Shown here: one piece after another, positions 9,001 to 16,568 of the stretch
Numbering within the stretch: the stretch's first letter is position 1
Layout: each line of letters opens with the position of its first letter
DNA from: Bradyrhizobium sp. CB1650
GTDB lineage: Bacteria > Pseudomonadota > Alphaproteobacteria > Rhizobiales > Xanthobacteraceae
NCBI RefSeq assembly: GCF_029761915.1
Contig: NZ_CP121695.1
Span: forward strand, 806,001-870,000
Direction of reading: 5' to 3'
DNA length: 64,000 bases
The notes under the pieces: generated by a model
What the model was told of the DNA's origin: nothing
The model's database searches: none
The model's input: the letters and a program-made list of their open reading frames with translations, nothing else
Made by a program: the position numbers and the translations under genes

Positions 9001-11842
9001 CACCGACACGCTGCGCTCCGTCGAATCCGTCCGCGGCACGAACTTGGCCGACCACTACACCGCGACCGGCTTCTCCGGCGCCAGCGCGAACGCCGGCTCC
9101 AACGGCACGTTCAACGAGTTCAACGGCATGGGGGGCGACGACGTCATCGTCGGAAACGGCAACACGCGTCTGGCGTACGTCAACGCCACCGGCGGCGTGA
9201 CCTTCGACATCGCGGCCGGCACCGCCGACGGAGACGCCTCCACGGGCCACGACACCTTCAGCGGCGTCAACGCCGTCCAGGCATCGATGTTCGACGACGT
9301 TTTGAGGGGCAGCAACAGCACCACCACCACCGAGACCTTCTACGGCGGCGCCGGCAACGACTTCATCGACGGCCGCGGCGGTTTCGACCTCGTGACCTAC
9401 AACAACGCCTACTTCTCGACCGGAGCGGTCATCGTCGACATGGGTGCCGGAACAGCCACCGGAGACGCCTCAGTCGGCAACGACACCCTGCGTTCGATCG
9501 AGGCCATCCAGGGCACCGCCTTCGCCGACCACTACGACGCAAGCACGTTCGGCACCGGGAGCGCGCTCAACATCGGCAGCAACGGGACCTTCAACCAGTT
9601 CGAAGGCCTCGGCGGCAACGACACGGTCGTCGGCAACGGCAACACCCGGATGATCTACTCGAGCGCGAGTTCGGGAGTGACCATCCACATGGGCGCCGGC
9701 ACCGCGGACGGCGACGCGTCGGTCGGTCACGACGCCTTCACCGGCGTCAACAGCGCGACCGGCAGCCAGTTCGCGGACGTCTATGACGCGACGGGGTTCG
9801 CCGGAGGGGTCGGAGCGTTCGGCTTCGGCAACTTCAACCTGTTCGAAGGTCTCGGCGGCAACGACACCATCACGGGCAACGGCAACACCCGCATCGCCTA
9901 CTCGCAGGCCGCGAACGGCGTCACGGTCGACCTGTCGCTCGGCACCGCGCACAGCACGGGCACGGGCAGCAGCGACGCCGGCATCGGCACCGACACCATC
10001 ACCGGCGGCGTCAATTCCGTCCAGGGATCGAACTTCGCCGACGTCCTGACGGGCGGATCGGGCAACGAGACCTTCTTCGGCGGCGGCGGCAACGACACGA
10101 TCAACGCGGGCGCCGGCAACGATCAGATCACCGGCGGAGCCGGCAACGACGCCATCGACGGCGGCGCCGGTACCGACACGGCGATCTTCAGCGGCACCTT
10201 GAGTCAGTACACGGTCTCGACCGGCGCCGGCCAGACCACGGTCACCGGTCCCGACGGCACCGACACGCTGGCCAACGTCGAGGTCCTGCAGTTCGGCGAC
10301 CAGTCCGTGATGCTGTCGTCCGGCACGGCGGCCAACCCGATCGACGTCTCGGCGACAGGATTCGGAAATCCCGGCGAGGCCTTCAAGGGCACCGCTGGCG
10401 ACGACTATCTCATGGTGGGAGGCAACGCCTTCAACCACCACATCGACCTCGGCGGGGGCGACGACACCGTTCTGGTCCAGGCAGGCGGCGCATCGCTCGA
10501 TCTGGCCAACGTCGAACACGTGATCGGGTCCGCCGGCGACGACTTCGTCAACCTCGTCAACCCGGTCGCCGGGCTTACCGTCGACCTGGGTGCCGGGAAC
10601 GACAGCCTCAACCTTGCGGCTGGCGTCAATTCGCTCAGCGTGTCGAACGTCGAGATCCTCAGCACCAACGACTTCTCGGGCGCGGCCGTCGACGACACGC
10701 TGACGCTGCAGAACGACGTCACCGGCCTGTCGGTCAACCTGGCGCAGGGCCACAACACCTTGGACCTGGCGGCCGGCGCCAACTCCTTCGTCGACCTCTA
10801 CAACGTCGGCCACCTCAACGGCACCGCCTCCGACGACGTGCTGACGATCACGGACGGCATCTTCACGGCCGACAACGATCCGATCGTCGACCTCGGCGGC
10901 GGCGACAACACGCTGAATTTCGGCGGCGGCGGCTTCGTCATGACCGCTCTGAACGTCCAGCACGTCGTCGGCAACGCGCTCGACAACTTCGTGACCTTCG
11001 ACAACGACCTGTCGGGCGTCTCGATCGATCTCGGCGCCGGCAACGACAATCTCGTCCTCGCCGCCGGCGTCAACTCGATTGCGGCGACGAACGTCGAGCA
11101 CATCGGCAGCGCCGACTTCTTCGGCGGAGCCACGGCGGCTTCGGACGACACGCTGGCGTTGTCGAATGACGTCTCCGGCCTGTCGATCGATCTCGGCCAG
11201 GGCTTCAACACGGTGAATCTGGCCGCGGGAGCCAACTCCCTCGACAGCCTGTTCAATATCCAGCATCTGAACGGGAGCGCATCCGACGACGTGCTCACGG
11301 TCACCCAGCAGACGTTCGGCACGACGTTCGACATGGGCGCCGGCAACGACACCATCAATTTCGGCGGTCAGGCCAGCGGCGTCACCGTGGTCAACGCCGA
11401 AACGGTCAACGGCAGCATCGGCAACGACCAGATCGCCATCTCCAACCCGACCGGTCAGACGACCGTGACCGGCGGGCTCGGGGCGGACACGGTCACCGCC
11501 GGGGCGGCCGCCGACCACTTCAACTTCGTCTCGGCGGCGGATTCGGCCGTCGGCAACGGCGACCAGATCGTCAACTTCGACGCCGCCAGGGACACGTTCG
11601 ACTTCTCCGGCATGACCGGAGGGCCGAACGGCCTGACCGGGCCGATCCATTTCGTGGGCACCGACGCCTTCGACGGGACGGCGGGGGCGCCGCATTCGGA
11701 GGCGAGGATCGATGGAACGGGGACGAACGCGACGCTGCAGATCGACGTCAATGGCGACGGGCAGTTCGGCGCCGGCGACATGGAGATCCATCTGGTCAAC
11801 TACACTGGAACGCTGAGCGACAGCAATTTCCTGCTGCACTGA
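2..11842 (+). CDS. Giant RTX / VCBS / cadherin-repeat secreted protein, 5' end outside window
   Basis: The frame is open from base 2, so the true start lies left of the window; the GTG at 215 is internal. About 3,945 codons are visible. In order: VCBS-type repeats ending in FTIHG (to about 720), two cadherin-like repeats (about 730-1345), more VCBS-like sequence (about 1830-2260), a segment with a DANGDGILDNNE calcium-like motif (about 2990), an Ala-rich stretch to 3760, a first RTX block with GGxGNDxL nonapeptides (3760-7110), four near-identical 96-residue cadherin-like repeats (about 7128-8270), and a second RTX block (8275-11842). Both RTX blocks end in a QIDVNGDG..GAGD..LSD.NF unit like serralysin C-termini. 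This architecture fits a calcium-binding type I secretion substrate, probably an adhesin or biofilm protein. No catalytic domain is recognised. No secretion genes (ABC/HlyD/TolC) adjoin it in the window. Family assignment is firm; role is inferred. Confidence 0.9.
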   Translation, partial: GQTKVDTFTVTSLDGTTKQVSFTIHGVNDAAVIGTPTVADVTSDPTKTTLTAAGSISISDADQNQSAFKTGVISAAGDSGHLVLAADGTYTYSVAESVALGLGVGQAKVDTFTVTSLDGTTKQVSFTIHGPSANHPAVIGDPTVSDVTEGAHVDAAGNLTAAGSIPISDPDAGQAAFKTSVAAAASDLGSLSLQADGNYVYSVADSAVQYLGAGQTKVDTFTATSADGTTKQVSFTIHGVDDAPTAPVDVDGAANAVSEGAAAGTAVGITASATDVDGPSVTYSLTTDTSGGGFMIDAKTGVVTVADPTKLDFESSGGSYGLVVQASDGTLTSSRAFTVVVKDVAPSTPVDADVSPNQVAENAAAGTYAGVTAHSTDVNSPSVVYSLIGDTSGGGFTIDAATGVVIVADPSKIVYDTAHPSFDVVVDASDGTLHAQQSFTIGVVEVNKPPVLTAISPINPDFAQNGAPVALFSGADVSPVESDQTLTVLKLLVGGVVDGTQESLTVDGTVVYLSDGNVQTTADNGMTVSVAKVGFGGQLAVSILKTDGVSASTMDSVIDGLRYEADGNPTTHDVTVQILELQDSGGQAYGGSNTLDPFPRPSSTIHVIHNTPPTANDDAVSATEAGGVNNTVPGHAPSGNVILGTGDAGAVQDTDAQDPSSALTVVAVHTGAEGASTGTGTVGHDLIGLHGTLHLDADGSYTYTVNQYDAQVQALHTAADTITDQFNYTIQDTGGLQDAATVTFTIHGADDLPKANADTGVMTEDDAPTSFNVIANDAQDPDSTATNAITVAGGVVVTGPAGETFADTDVSVTVVSNQLQVALNQAAFQQLGAGEHATVVVPYTLTGDAGETSSTNLVVTVTGVQDAPTLTTADATGADDAAAIPLSIHVAAVDGSGSLGPVIITGVPSGYALNNGATQFDGYWSVDPAKLAGLALIPQADAKAGTIELTVTASSIENGNQAQSTAHLEVVVSPAADEHAGRIIDGYIAGATVFADANGDGILDNNEVHTTTAADGSFTLHGGSGPLVMTGGIDISTGLAFKGTLSAPEGSTVVTPLTTLVQALVSGGATVADATTQVAQAFSIDTTKIDLTTYDPVPSAVTGDAAATAVLSAAVQVQSTVAQLTAAGVSSGAAVGAIAGAVSTAPATGIDLTDHDTVQTIVGATGLTGTAADIVAQTVQVSNTTIQSASDVTTIAQAAVVAQGGAATAIADAASTGFSDTTALQQTYADQSYVQQQAAQATVGAVGGAVLGTLGNDVLTGTAGADSIDGLDGNDHISGGDGNDVLFGSAGNDVLDGGAGNDVLDGGTGYDVATYAAATAGISLDLAAGTVTGDASVGSDTLRSIEVVQGSNFADVLTATGFGLHSANAGSPSLQGPTNNTLEGMGGDDVITGSGRTTVSYFHASAGVTVNLSSGSTNGSAFGTDPGDVANVGHDTLVNVNWVRGSEFADILNGGVGNDVFIGGGGNDQINGGAGFDLVTYAPTLFDTATSGISVAMAAGTVTGDASLGTDTLRSIESVRGTNFADHYDATGYGLGGAANVGNNGTFNEFEGMGGNDVIVGNGNTRILYWNAAAAVTVDIAAGTADGDGSVGHDTFSGVIQVRGSSFDDTLLGSNNAAGTTEVFDGWTGNDFIDGRGGFDQAAYNSNNPLTTSGISVAMAAGTVTGDASIGTDTIRSIEQISGTNFADTYDATGFGLAGAANVGNFGTFNSFIGNGGNDTIIGNGNTQIHYGTATSGVTVTFTGVGSGTADGDASVGHDSFSGVNNVIGSNFADTIVGSSGNENFSGGAGNDHISGGGGNDVINGGAGNDIIDGGTGGDVAVYTGPRSAYTVTTNPDGSVQVQDSVAGRDGTDTLTNVEVLQFGDQAAMATSGSAVLPVDISGVFLNGNVKLVGTTGDDFLAADQTIFSHPIDLGAGNDTVEVKGQFVSLNLLNVENVTGDAGDNFVSLAVDANGLNVDLGGGNDTLSLALGVNSVALSNVENVNSTDFGGPAFNDTLMLLNDVAGVTVNLGQGVNTLDLAAGSNAFANLFSVDNVNGTDSADNLTVSGGLFTPNNDVSIDLGASDDTLTMGSQFASFALSNVEHLVATAPAAFLALTNDQNGLDVHGAGDTGLQIANGINALSLSGVTNIGTGDLVGGNSGSTDDTLTLLNDVSGLTVNLQSGTNTLNLAAGTNSITAFNVQHIVGTASDDVLTMLNDAGGDTIDLGAGNDTLNLTGFTGGVSVANVEHVNGSAQTDFITDATVVGTTTITGGGGADFITLGAATGIVRYTDASESSVATGLDTVTNFDATHDEILLDGVAGLAGQVHFMASGTLDGSAAAPKAEAILADVGGQTQLQIDVNGDGTIGAGDIVVVMNGLAGALSDANFQTVMPNHAPTDIAISNASVVENAPAGTVVGALSDADPDAGDTATFTLTDDAGGLFAIAGGNLVTTAPLDYEQAASHQVTVQVADQAGATFSKTLQIGVVNVNEAPTDVLLSNAAVTENAPAGTVVGTLSAVDPDANDTATFTLTDNAGGLFAIANGQLVTTAPLDYEQAQSHQVTVRATDAGGLSFDKTFVIATTNVNEAPTAVLLSNSSVAENSVAGTVVGALSAVDPDANDTATFTLTNDAGGLFAVVNGNLVTTAPLDYEQAQSHQVTVRATDAGGLFHETTFTIATTNVDEAPTDISLSNAAVPQGAAVGTVVGALSAVDPDAGDHSTFSLVDNAGGQFGVDAGGNLLVAGSLTAGAEQIVVRATDSGGLTFDKTIAITVNSGALVVGTAGPDTLVGTSGDDTIQGLAGNDRLQGLAGNDILDGGQGFDRAIYTDATSGIVVNMAAGTVTGGAGSDTLVNIEGVVGSNFADTYDATGFAGDTGIAGTNVGFDEFEGGGGNDTIISAVNGQGALLTRISYIGAAAGVTVDLSQGTAHGTAAGDVAGVGTDTLVGHGFAGVVGSNYDDVLTGSNNAGGTVEIFAGMGGNDLINGGGGFDRADYSQDPTTASGITVNMAAGSVTGDATVGTDTLRSVESVRGTNLADHYTATGFSGASANAGSNGTFNEFNGMGGDDVIVGNGNTRLAYVNATGGVTFDIAAGTADGDASTGHDTFSGVNAVQASMFDDVLRGSNSTTTTETFYGGAGNDFIDGRGGFDLVTYNNAYFSTGAVIVDMGAGTATGDASVGNDTLRSIEAIQGTAFADHYDASTFGTGSALNIGSNGTFNQFEGLGGNDTVVGNGNTRMIYSSASSGVTIHMGAGTADGDASVGHDAFTGVNSATGSQFADVYDATGFAGGVGAFGFGNFNLFEGLGGNDTITGNGNTRIAYSQAANGVTVDLSLGTAHSTGTGSSDAGIGTDTITGGVNSVQGSNFADVLTGGSGNETFFGGGGNDTINAGAGNDQITGGAGNDAIDGGAGTDTAIFSGTLSQYTVSTGAGQTTVTGPDGTDTLANVEVLQFGDQSVMLSSGTAANPIDVSATGFGNPGEAFKGTAGDDYLMVGGNAFNHHIDLGGGDDTVLVQAGGASLDLANVEHVIGSAGDDFVNLVNPVAGLTVDLGAGNDSLNLAAGVNSLSVSNVEILSTNDFSGAAVDDTLTLQNDVTGLSVNLAQGHNTLDLAAGANSFVDLYNVGHLNGTASDDVLTITDGIFTADNDPIVDLGGGDNTLNFGGGGFVMTALNVQHVVGNALDNFVTFDNDLSGVSIDLGAGNDNLVLAAGVNSIAATNVEHIGSADFFGGATAASDDTLALSNDVSGLSIDLGQGFNTVNLAAGANSLDSLFNIQHLNGSASDDVLTVTQQTFGTTFDMGAGNDTINFGGQASGVTVVNAETVNGSIGNDQIAISNPTGQTTVTGGLGADTVTAGAAADHFNFVSAADSAVGNGDQIVNFDAARDTFDFSGMTGGPNGLTGPIHFVGTDAFDGTAGAPHSEARIDGTGTNATLQIDVNGDGQFGAGDMEIHLVNYTGTLSDSNFLLH
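7128..8270 (+). repeat. Four tandem ~288-bp cadherin-like repeats inside the giant gene
   Basis: Units begin near 7128, 7418, 7706 and 7994, each encoding an APTD..LSN..V.ENAPAGTVVG start and a DPDANDTATFTLT middle. The first three are nearly identical; the fourth has diverged. The similarity implies recent duplication or gene conversion. Confidence 0.85.
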
Positions 11843-12207
11843 CGGGATAACCGCTTACCAAGGCGGCCACCGGTCCTTGCCAACGAATGTGGTTGATGGC
11901 CCTCGTCCGAAGCCGCAGCGGCGGCCCGGATCCATGATGGCCACGAGCAATGCCATCCTGAGCGGTGGAGGCGGCATACGGTGCCTGACCCAGCCGATGG
12001 CGTCCTGAGTTTCGCCCCCGAGTCCTTGAGCTGCCTCGAAATCGACCGAGTTTGACGGGCGAATCGACCGGTCAGGTGGTACACAGCGGTGGTCACAAAA
12101 TCCGGCCGGGCTTTCTAGGAATCCTTGTTTTTCGGCGGTTTTCGCGCATCAGGAGCATGGGGGAAGGGAGTCCCACTCTAAGCCCCACTTCTATGAAGGC
12201 TGCTAAG
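11843..12207. other. Intergenic gap, no gene recognised
   Basis: This lies between the stop of the giant RTX gene and the stop of the minus-strand integrase gene. No convincing ORF with a ribosome site, RNA gene or strong terminator hairpin was seen. Confidence 0.5.
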
Positions 12208-13866
12208 CTAGGCCGCTTTCACACGCGCACCTCGCCGAGCCATATTGGCGGCCTCGTCGGAGGCGATCTGCATTCGAGTGCGTCGGCTACGTTTGTGAGC
12301 GGCCGGCGGTTTATTCAGCGCAGGTACCTTGAACCGAGGGAAGAGCGACATCTCCCTAGCCAGCACCGGAACCTTGCGCTTGCCGTAACGTGCGCCGGTA
12401 CCGCTCTTGCCTTCGTGGCCGCACATGTAGTCGCACAACTCGGGCTTCATGTTCGTACCGCGTACAATCTCGCGCCAGAGATGGCGCCACCCATGGTTCG
12501 GCTGCACGCCAGTCACTCTCAAGGAATCGCGCACCCACTCACCCAAGCGCTCGCCCACCTTTTGCCATTGCGGGTTCGCAAGTTTACCTCCGCGGGCCCG
12601 CGCAGGTTCGTAGAACAATGGCTTGCCGCGGAACCGGCGTTCCTCTACGTACGCGAGGAGTCCTTGTTCGATTAGATGTCTGTGCAAAGGGACGCGGCGC
12701 AGCCGCTTGCCCTTAGTGATCTCGGGCCGCAGCACGAAGCACCAGTGGCCAAGGATCTGTTGCACGTCCGACGGAAGCAACGACGTGATCTCGTTGACGC
12801 GCGCGCCGGTGTAGGCGCAGATCCATGGCACCCAGCGTCGCGCTGCTTTCATTTCCTTGGAGATTAGGCGCGAAGGAGTGGCGACGGTGGCCGCCAGGAT
12901 GGTGAGGGCCTGCTCCGGATCGAAGCCCCGCTCGTCGTCCTCCTTCCAGGCCTTCACGCCGTCGACCTTGATTCCGGCAAAAGGATTCGTTTCGAGCCTC
13001 AGCGCGTTGAGCATGCAGGTGGCGACGGACCTGGGCGCAGCGAGCCAGACGTCGCGGACGGCCTTCGGGGCGATCCCCTGCGACAACATGTGGTCGCGCC
13101 AACGTACCGCGTCCTGCGGCGTCACTCGCGCGAGATCCCTATGTCCGATCCACTTTGCGAAACGCTCGATCACCGGACGCCAGCGCTTCGCGGTTGGGCC
13201 CTCAGGTCCGCCTTTGATCCGTGGCTGCCTGCAGTAGAGCTCGAATGCTTCCAGGATGTCGACCTTCGGCTTGGTTCGCTCTGGCAGAGACCTGAGCAGC
13301 GGGTTTTCCGAATAGTCGCCCTTCGAGGCGCGCGCGACGTCGCCGTAGCCGCCCTTACGGGCCTCGAGAAGCCGCGCCCTGACCTTGGCGACGTCGGCCT
13401 CCGTCGGCGCGGTCAAGCCTTCCCGGGCCAGGATTTCGCGGGCCCATAGGTCAAGCTGCTCCTGGTCGTCGATCGTGGCGGGCTCACTCGCGAACCCCTC
13501 CCATCTCGCGGCGGCGAAGCCCGTGCCGGGCTCGGCGATGCGGGCGTCGCGGATCTCGATGTGCACTTCGCGCTGGATGGCGTAGAGGTCCTGGTGGGTC
13601 AGTCGAGCATTCTCGGATGAATCCTTGGGTACCCTCTTGGCCTCGAGCGCCAGACGCGCCCATTCGCGCTCCAGGTCCTCCGAGACCTTCCCGATCTTGG
13701 CGTTGGCCGTGCGCCGGTCGGTCGTCTTCAGCGATCGCCAGACCTCGCTTTTGCCGACCAGGGGCCGGTAGCGAGCGGGCACCTTCTTCCGGATCCAGTA
13801 GACGTTCTGTTCCTTGCCGTTCGCCTTCTTCGGGCGGATGGGGGTCGGCATGCTGGTCGTTCCCAT
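12208..13866 (-). CDS. Tyrosine recombinase (phage/island integrase)
   Basis: This 552-residue protein should catalyse site-specific integration and excision of the island. The N-terminal region (about 20-60, VYWIRKKVPARYR) resembles the arm/DNA-binding start of Rhizobiales integrases. A SAM-like core-binding domain lies around 200-290. The catalytic domain spans about 315-500, with Arg356 (YTGARVNEI), Lys/Arg around 385, the His458-x-x-Arg461 box (HGWR), His484 (CGHE) and nucleophile Tyr494 (ARYGK). All key residues are present, so it looks functional. It reads away from a tRNA-Ser-derived core at 13966, and paired 11-bp repeats sit just upstream of its start. This places the element it belongs to on the left, including the RTX gene. 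Alternative upstream starts were not seen. Confidence 0.93.
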   Translation of the reverse strand: MGTTSMPTPIRPKKANGKEQNVYWIRKKVPARYRPLVGKSEVWRSLKTTDRRTANAKIGKVSEDLEREWARLALEAKRVPKDSSENARLTHQDLYAIQREVHIEIRDARIAEPGTGFAAARWEGFASEPATIDDQEQLDLWAREILAREGLTAPTEADVAKVRARLLEARKGGYGDVARASKGDYSENPLLRSLPERTKPKVDILEAFELYCRQPRIKGGPEGPTAKRWRPVIERFAKWIGHRDLARVTPQDAVRWRDHMLSQGIAPKAVRDVWLAAPRSVATCMLNALRLETNPFAGIKVDGVKAWKEDDERGFDPEQALTILAATVATPSRLISKEMKAARRWVPWICAYTGARVNEITSLLPSDVQQILGHWCFVLRPEITKGKRLRRVPLHRHLIEQGLLAYVEERRFRGKPLFYEPARARGGKLANPQWQKVGERLGEWVRDSLRVTGVQPNHGWRHLWREIVRGTNMKPELCDYMCGHEGKSGTGARYGKRKVPVLAREMSLFPRFKVPALNKPPAAHKRSRRTRMQIASDEAANMARRGARVKAA

Positions 13867-13867
13867 T

Positions 13868-13891
13868 GGTGGAGACCCTCGGTGTAGACCC
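13868..13891. repeat. Paired arm-type repeats upstream of integrase
   Basis: GGTGGAGACCC at 13868 and GGTGTAGACCC at 13881 are spaced by 13 bp, immediately upstream of the integrase start. Related GGTGTAGCCC pairs with the same 13-bp period occur right of both att cores (14041/14054 and 52672/52685). The arrangement resembles integrase arm-binding sites; function is inferred. Confidence 0.6.
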
Positions 13892-13965
13892 GACGGCTCA
13901 AGGAACGCCCAAAAACATAGATAAACTTGTATTTACTGGTCTTTTCGCACCCGCGGGGAGGAGTC

Positions 13966-14107
13966 CCTCCCTCTCCGCCATAATAAAACGGCTTCGAGAA
14001 AGCCCGTAAGATCAGGCTTTTCTGCACACCGAGGGTCGCTGGTGTAGCCCTCGGGTGTAGCCCCGAGGGTGATTCCAATTTGCCATGCCCGACGGCCAAA
14101 GGCAACG
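13966..14107 (+). repeat. Attachment site A: tRNA-Ser 3' end plus right arm (142 bp)
   Basis: The first 40 bp (13966-14005) are identical to 52596-52635 and begin with CCTCCCTCTCCGCCA, the typical 3' acceptor end of a class II tRNA-Ser. The following 102 bp remain clearly homologous to site B and carry the GGTGTAGCCC pair at 14041 and 14054. The 5' part of the tRNA is absent here, so this is a remnant att site and not a working tRNA gene. Confidence 0.8.
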
Positions 14108-14307
14108 CGGTCAAGACCGACCGTGCTGGTCAAGCTGCGGCTGCAAACTCGATGTGGAGGCGGACAACCGTTCGCTCCCGAAGCGACCATGACAGCGAGG
14201 GCAAGGGTTGTCCGAGCAGTGAGTACCGCCAGAGACGCTCCACGCCATCGAGCGTGCCACGCTCTGCGGCTGCTCGATCCGTAGATGTAGCTGAGCGACG
14301 AACGCGC

Positions 14308-15230
14308 TCAGACTGGTGCGACGGGAATTCGCAGGACCTCCATCGGCTCCACAGGACGCGAGCTTTTGGCAGCGCTCTTCAGACCGAAATTGTAGTTCAG
14401 GTAGTAATACTTTCTGTGAGTGGCCCGACCGTTCGCTTCCTCTCCGGGGTTACGAAGCACGAATTCCCGAACCAAATCGTCCTTCACGCCGAAGACGACA
14501 TCGGAATCGAGATACTGGTCGCCTGCGACGAAGACGTGCGTCACCAACTGCTCGAAGCCCGGGGCGGAAATCATGAAATGCACGTGTGCCGGCCGCCAAG
14601 GATGCCGGCCCTTGCCTTCAGCATTTCGCCGACCGGGCCGTCGTGCGGTATCGGATAGGCTGCCGGCTTGATCGACCAAAAATTAAATCGACCGCTGGCG
14701 TCGGTGCGGAAGCGGGCCCTCATCGCCAGCCCTCCGATCTCGCCAAGTTGCTGCACGTCGTAATTGCCATCGTCGTCGGAATGCCAAACGTCGACCGACG
14801 CGCCAGCAAGAGGGAGACCGTCGACGGTCGAGACCGAGCCGGTGACGAAAAGCGGATCGCCTTCCATGCCGTTGGAGATGTCGTCCCCCAATGTCCTTTC
14901 TGGGGCGTCCTGAACGAAGAACGGGCCGAGCACCGTGCTTTCCGTGGCGCCGCGCATTGAAGAATGATTGATCGCGTCGACCAGCATCGAGACGCCCAGA
15001 GTGTCCGAGAGCAGAATGAACTCCTGACGTTTGTTGTCGCACATGTGACCGGTGCGCGTGAGGAAGTCGATGCCGTATTCCCATTCCTTTTGGATGGGAC
15101 GCACCTCGCGTACGAAGGCATGGAGGTGTCGCACCAAGGCCTCGCTGATCTGCCGAATGCGGGCATTCGTTGCGCCCTGCAGTCGCTCGAGCACCGCATC
15201 GGTGATCGTCTCTTCGTTGAAGTTGCGCAT
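14308..15230 (-). pseudogene. Hydroxyquinol 1,2-dioxygenase, frameshifted
   Basis: The enzyme would cleave hydroxyquinol between its 1,2-hydroxyls to give maleylacetate. The first frame runs from ATG at 15230 (GGAG six bases upstream) through the N-terminal dimerisation helices and VWHSDDDGNYD into IPHDGPVGEMLKA. The remainder, KGRHPWRPAHVHF..TLVTHVF-like to the stop at 14308, is in another frame and carries the iron-binding His pair (RPAHVH). The frames join if one base is restored near 14614 (the run cttgcctt on the plus strand). Restored length is about 307 residues, normal for the family. It is either a recent one-base deletion or a sequencing error. It is the last gene of the operon, 48 bases after the maleylacetate reductase stop. 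Confidence 0.85.
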
Positions 15231-15278
15231 TGTCACTCCGTGGGTTGAGTTCGTTTTGTTCGGTGGAAGCATAGTCTC

Positions 15279-16346
15279 CTAAGACACGGCAGGCGGTTCC
15301 CCTGCCCAGGCGCGCGCAATGAGGTCTCGGAGAGCGTCGCGTTCGAGGGAACGGGGATTCCAATAGGCATCGACCATCGCAAGGTCCGCCGCACGATCGA
15401 TGCCATCCTCCGGCATACCGATCTCGCGCAGCCCGCGCTTCGTGCCTAGTCGCCGGCTTAGATCGAATAACCCAGTGGCTGCGTTGTTCGCGTCCACTGC
15501 CTTGGCAATGCGGGCCGAGGCGTCGGGGACTGCCGCCGCGTTATAGGCCAGTGCATGCGGGAGAACGATGGTGTGCATTTCCGAATGCGGAAGGTCGAAC
15601 CTGCCACCGAGCACGTGACAAAGCTTGTGATGCAGTGCCATTCCGACGGTACCGAGACAGACACCGCACAACCATGCGCCGTAAAGGGCTTCGGTGCGCG
15701 CGTCGTGATTGTCGCTTCTGGCGGCAATCACGGCCAGCGCATGTGCAAGGGCACGGATGCCCTCTTCCGCCATCAGCGAGATCACGGGATTGGCGTCTCG
15801 GGCATAGAGCGCCTCGGCGGCATGGGCGATGGCGTTGATGCCCGAAGTCGCGGCAAGCCCGGCAGGTAACGTCATCGTCAGGTCGACGTCATAGATGACC
15901 GTTTCCGGCAGGACGGCCGAACTGCGTACGGTTGTCTTCCGTCCATCGCGGGTTTCCCCGAGAATCGGCGTCATCTCGGAGCCCGCATAAGTGGTGGGAA
16001 TGCAGAGCTGATTGACGCCGGTGCGCAACGCCAACGCCTTGCCGAGGCCGGTGGTCGATCCGCCGCCGAGCGAAATTACACAATCCGCCCGACACGCCCT
16101 CATCGCGGTCAGTGCGCGCTCCGTCACCTCGACGGGCGTATGCATCGTGGCGTCGGAGAATATGCCGGCACAGAGGGGGCCAAGCCCGTCCGCGAGCGAG
16201 ACGCCCTGCATCATCTGTTGCGAAGTGGTCAACACCAGAGCTCGTTTGCCACCGAGGCGTTTGACCTCGGCCTTGGCAGTACCCAGTGTGCCGCTGCCGA
16301 AGACAACGCGACACGGAAGACTTTCGTACGTGAATGATCCGATCAT
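15279..16346 (-). CDS. Maleylacetate reductase
   Basis: This 355-residue iron-type alcohol dehydrogenase family protein matches maleylacetate reductases, which use NAD(P)H to reduce maleylacetate to 3-oxoadipate. It has the nucleotide-binding GGGSTTGLGKA motif (about residues 95-105), the PTTYAGSEMTPI segment and the HHKLCHVLGG metal/active-site region typical of the family. Position between the monooxygenase and hydroxyquinol dioxygenase confirms the pathway role. It starts at ATG 16346 with AGGA upstream. A 222-base gap with a strong hairpin separates it from the monooxygenase. Confidence 0.9.
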   Translation of the reverse strand: MIGSFTYESLPCRVVFGSGTLGTAKAEVKRLGGKRALVLTTSQQMMQGVSLADGLGPLCAGIFSDATMHTPVEVTERALTAMRACRADCVISLGGGSTTGLGKALALRTGVNQLCIPTTYAGSEMTPILGETRDGRKTTVRSSAVLPETVIYDVDLTMTLPAGLAATSGINAIAHAAEALYARDANPVISLMAEEGIRALAHALAVIAARSDNHDARTEALYGAWLCGVCLGTVGMALHHKLCHVLGGRFDLPHSEMHTIVLPHALAYNAAAVPDASARIAKAVDANNAATGLFDLSRRLGTKRGLREIGMPEDGIDRAADLAMVDAYWNPRSLERDALRDLIARAWAGEPPAVS

Positions 16347-16531
16347 GGCAGCACTGTCCTGATGAGATCGCTCGATAGGCAGCCGATCCGCGGTAGCTCA
16401 GGATCGGGCATCGCGGCGAATGCCGCGGCGCCTAGAAATCCGTATCGAGTAGACTCAAGTCCGAAATGTAGGGGCTTGGTCGCTGGCAGGAAGTCGCTTC
16501 CTGCCGGACTCATCATTACGAGACCCTTCGA

Positions 16532-16554
16532 CGCTCGGGGCTTTCGCCCGAGCG
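16532..16554. terminator. Hairpin after the monooxygenase gene
   Basis: CGCTCGGG and CCCGAGCG form a perfect 8-bp stem with a 7-base loop, 15 bases past the monooxygenase stop. There is no U-tract on the minus strand, so it may be an attenuator or mRNA-stabilising stem and not a full terminator. Confidence 0.45.
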
Positions 16555-16568
16555 CTTCAGGATGTTCT

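Noticed and set aside
3428..9250. Very long antisense ORF (1,940 codons), and others at 569-3064 and 9470-11839
   Set aside because: They mirror the giant RTX gene; high GC and its Gly/Asp/Asn/Ala codon bias remove stops on the other strand. Products are Arg/Val/Asp-rich with no domains.
12052..12867. Plus-strand ORFs opposite the integrase
   Set aside because: They overlap the well-supported integrase on the other strand and have no domains or ribosome sites.
13940..13980. Possible complete tRNA-Ser at site A
   Set aside because: Only the acceptor 3' end is present; upstream bases do not fold into the remaining arms. The same holds at 52596.
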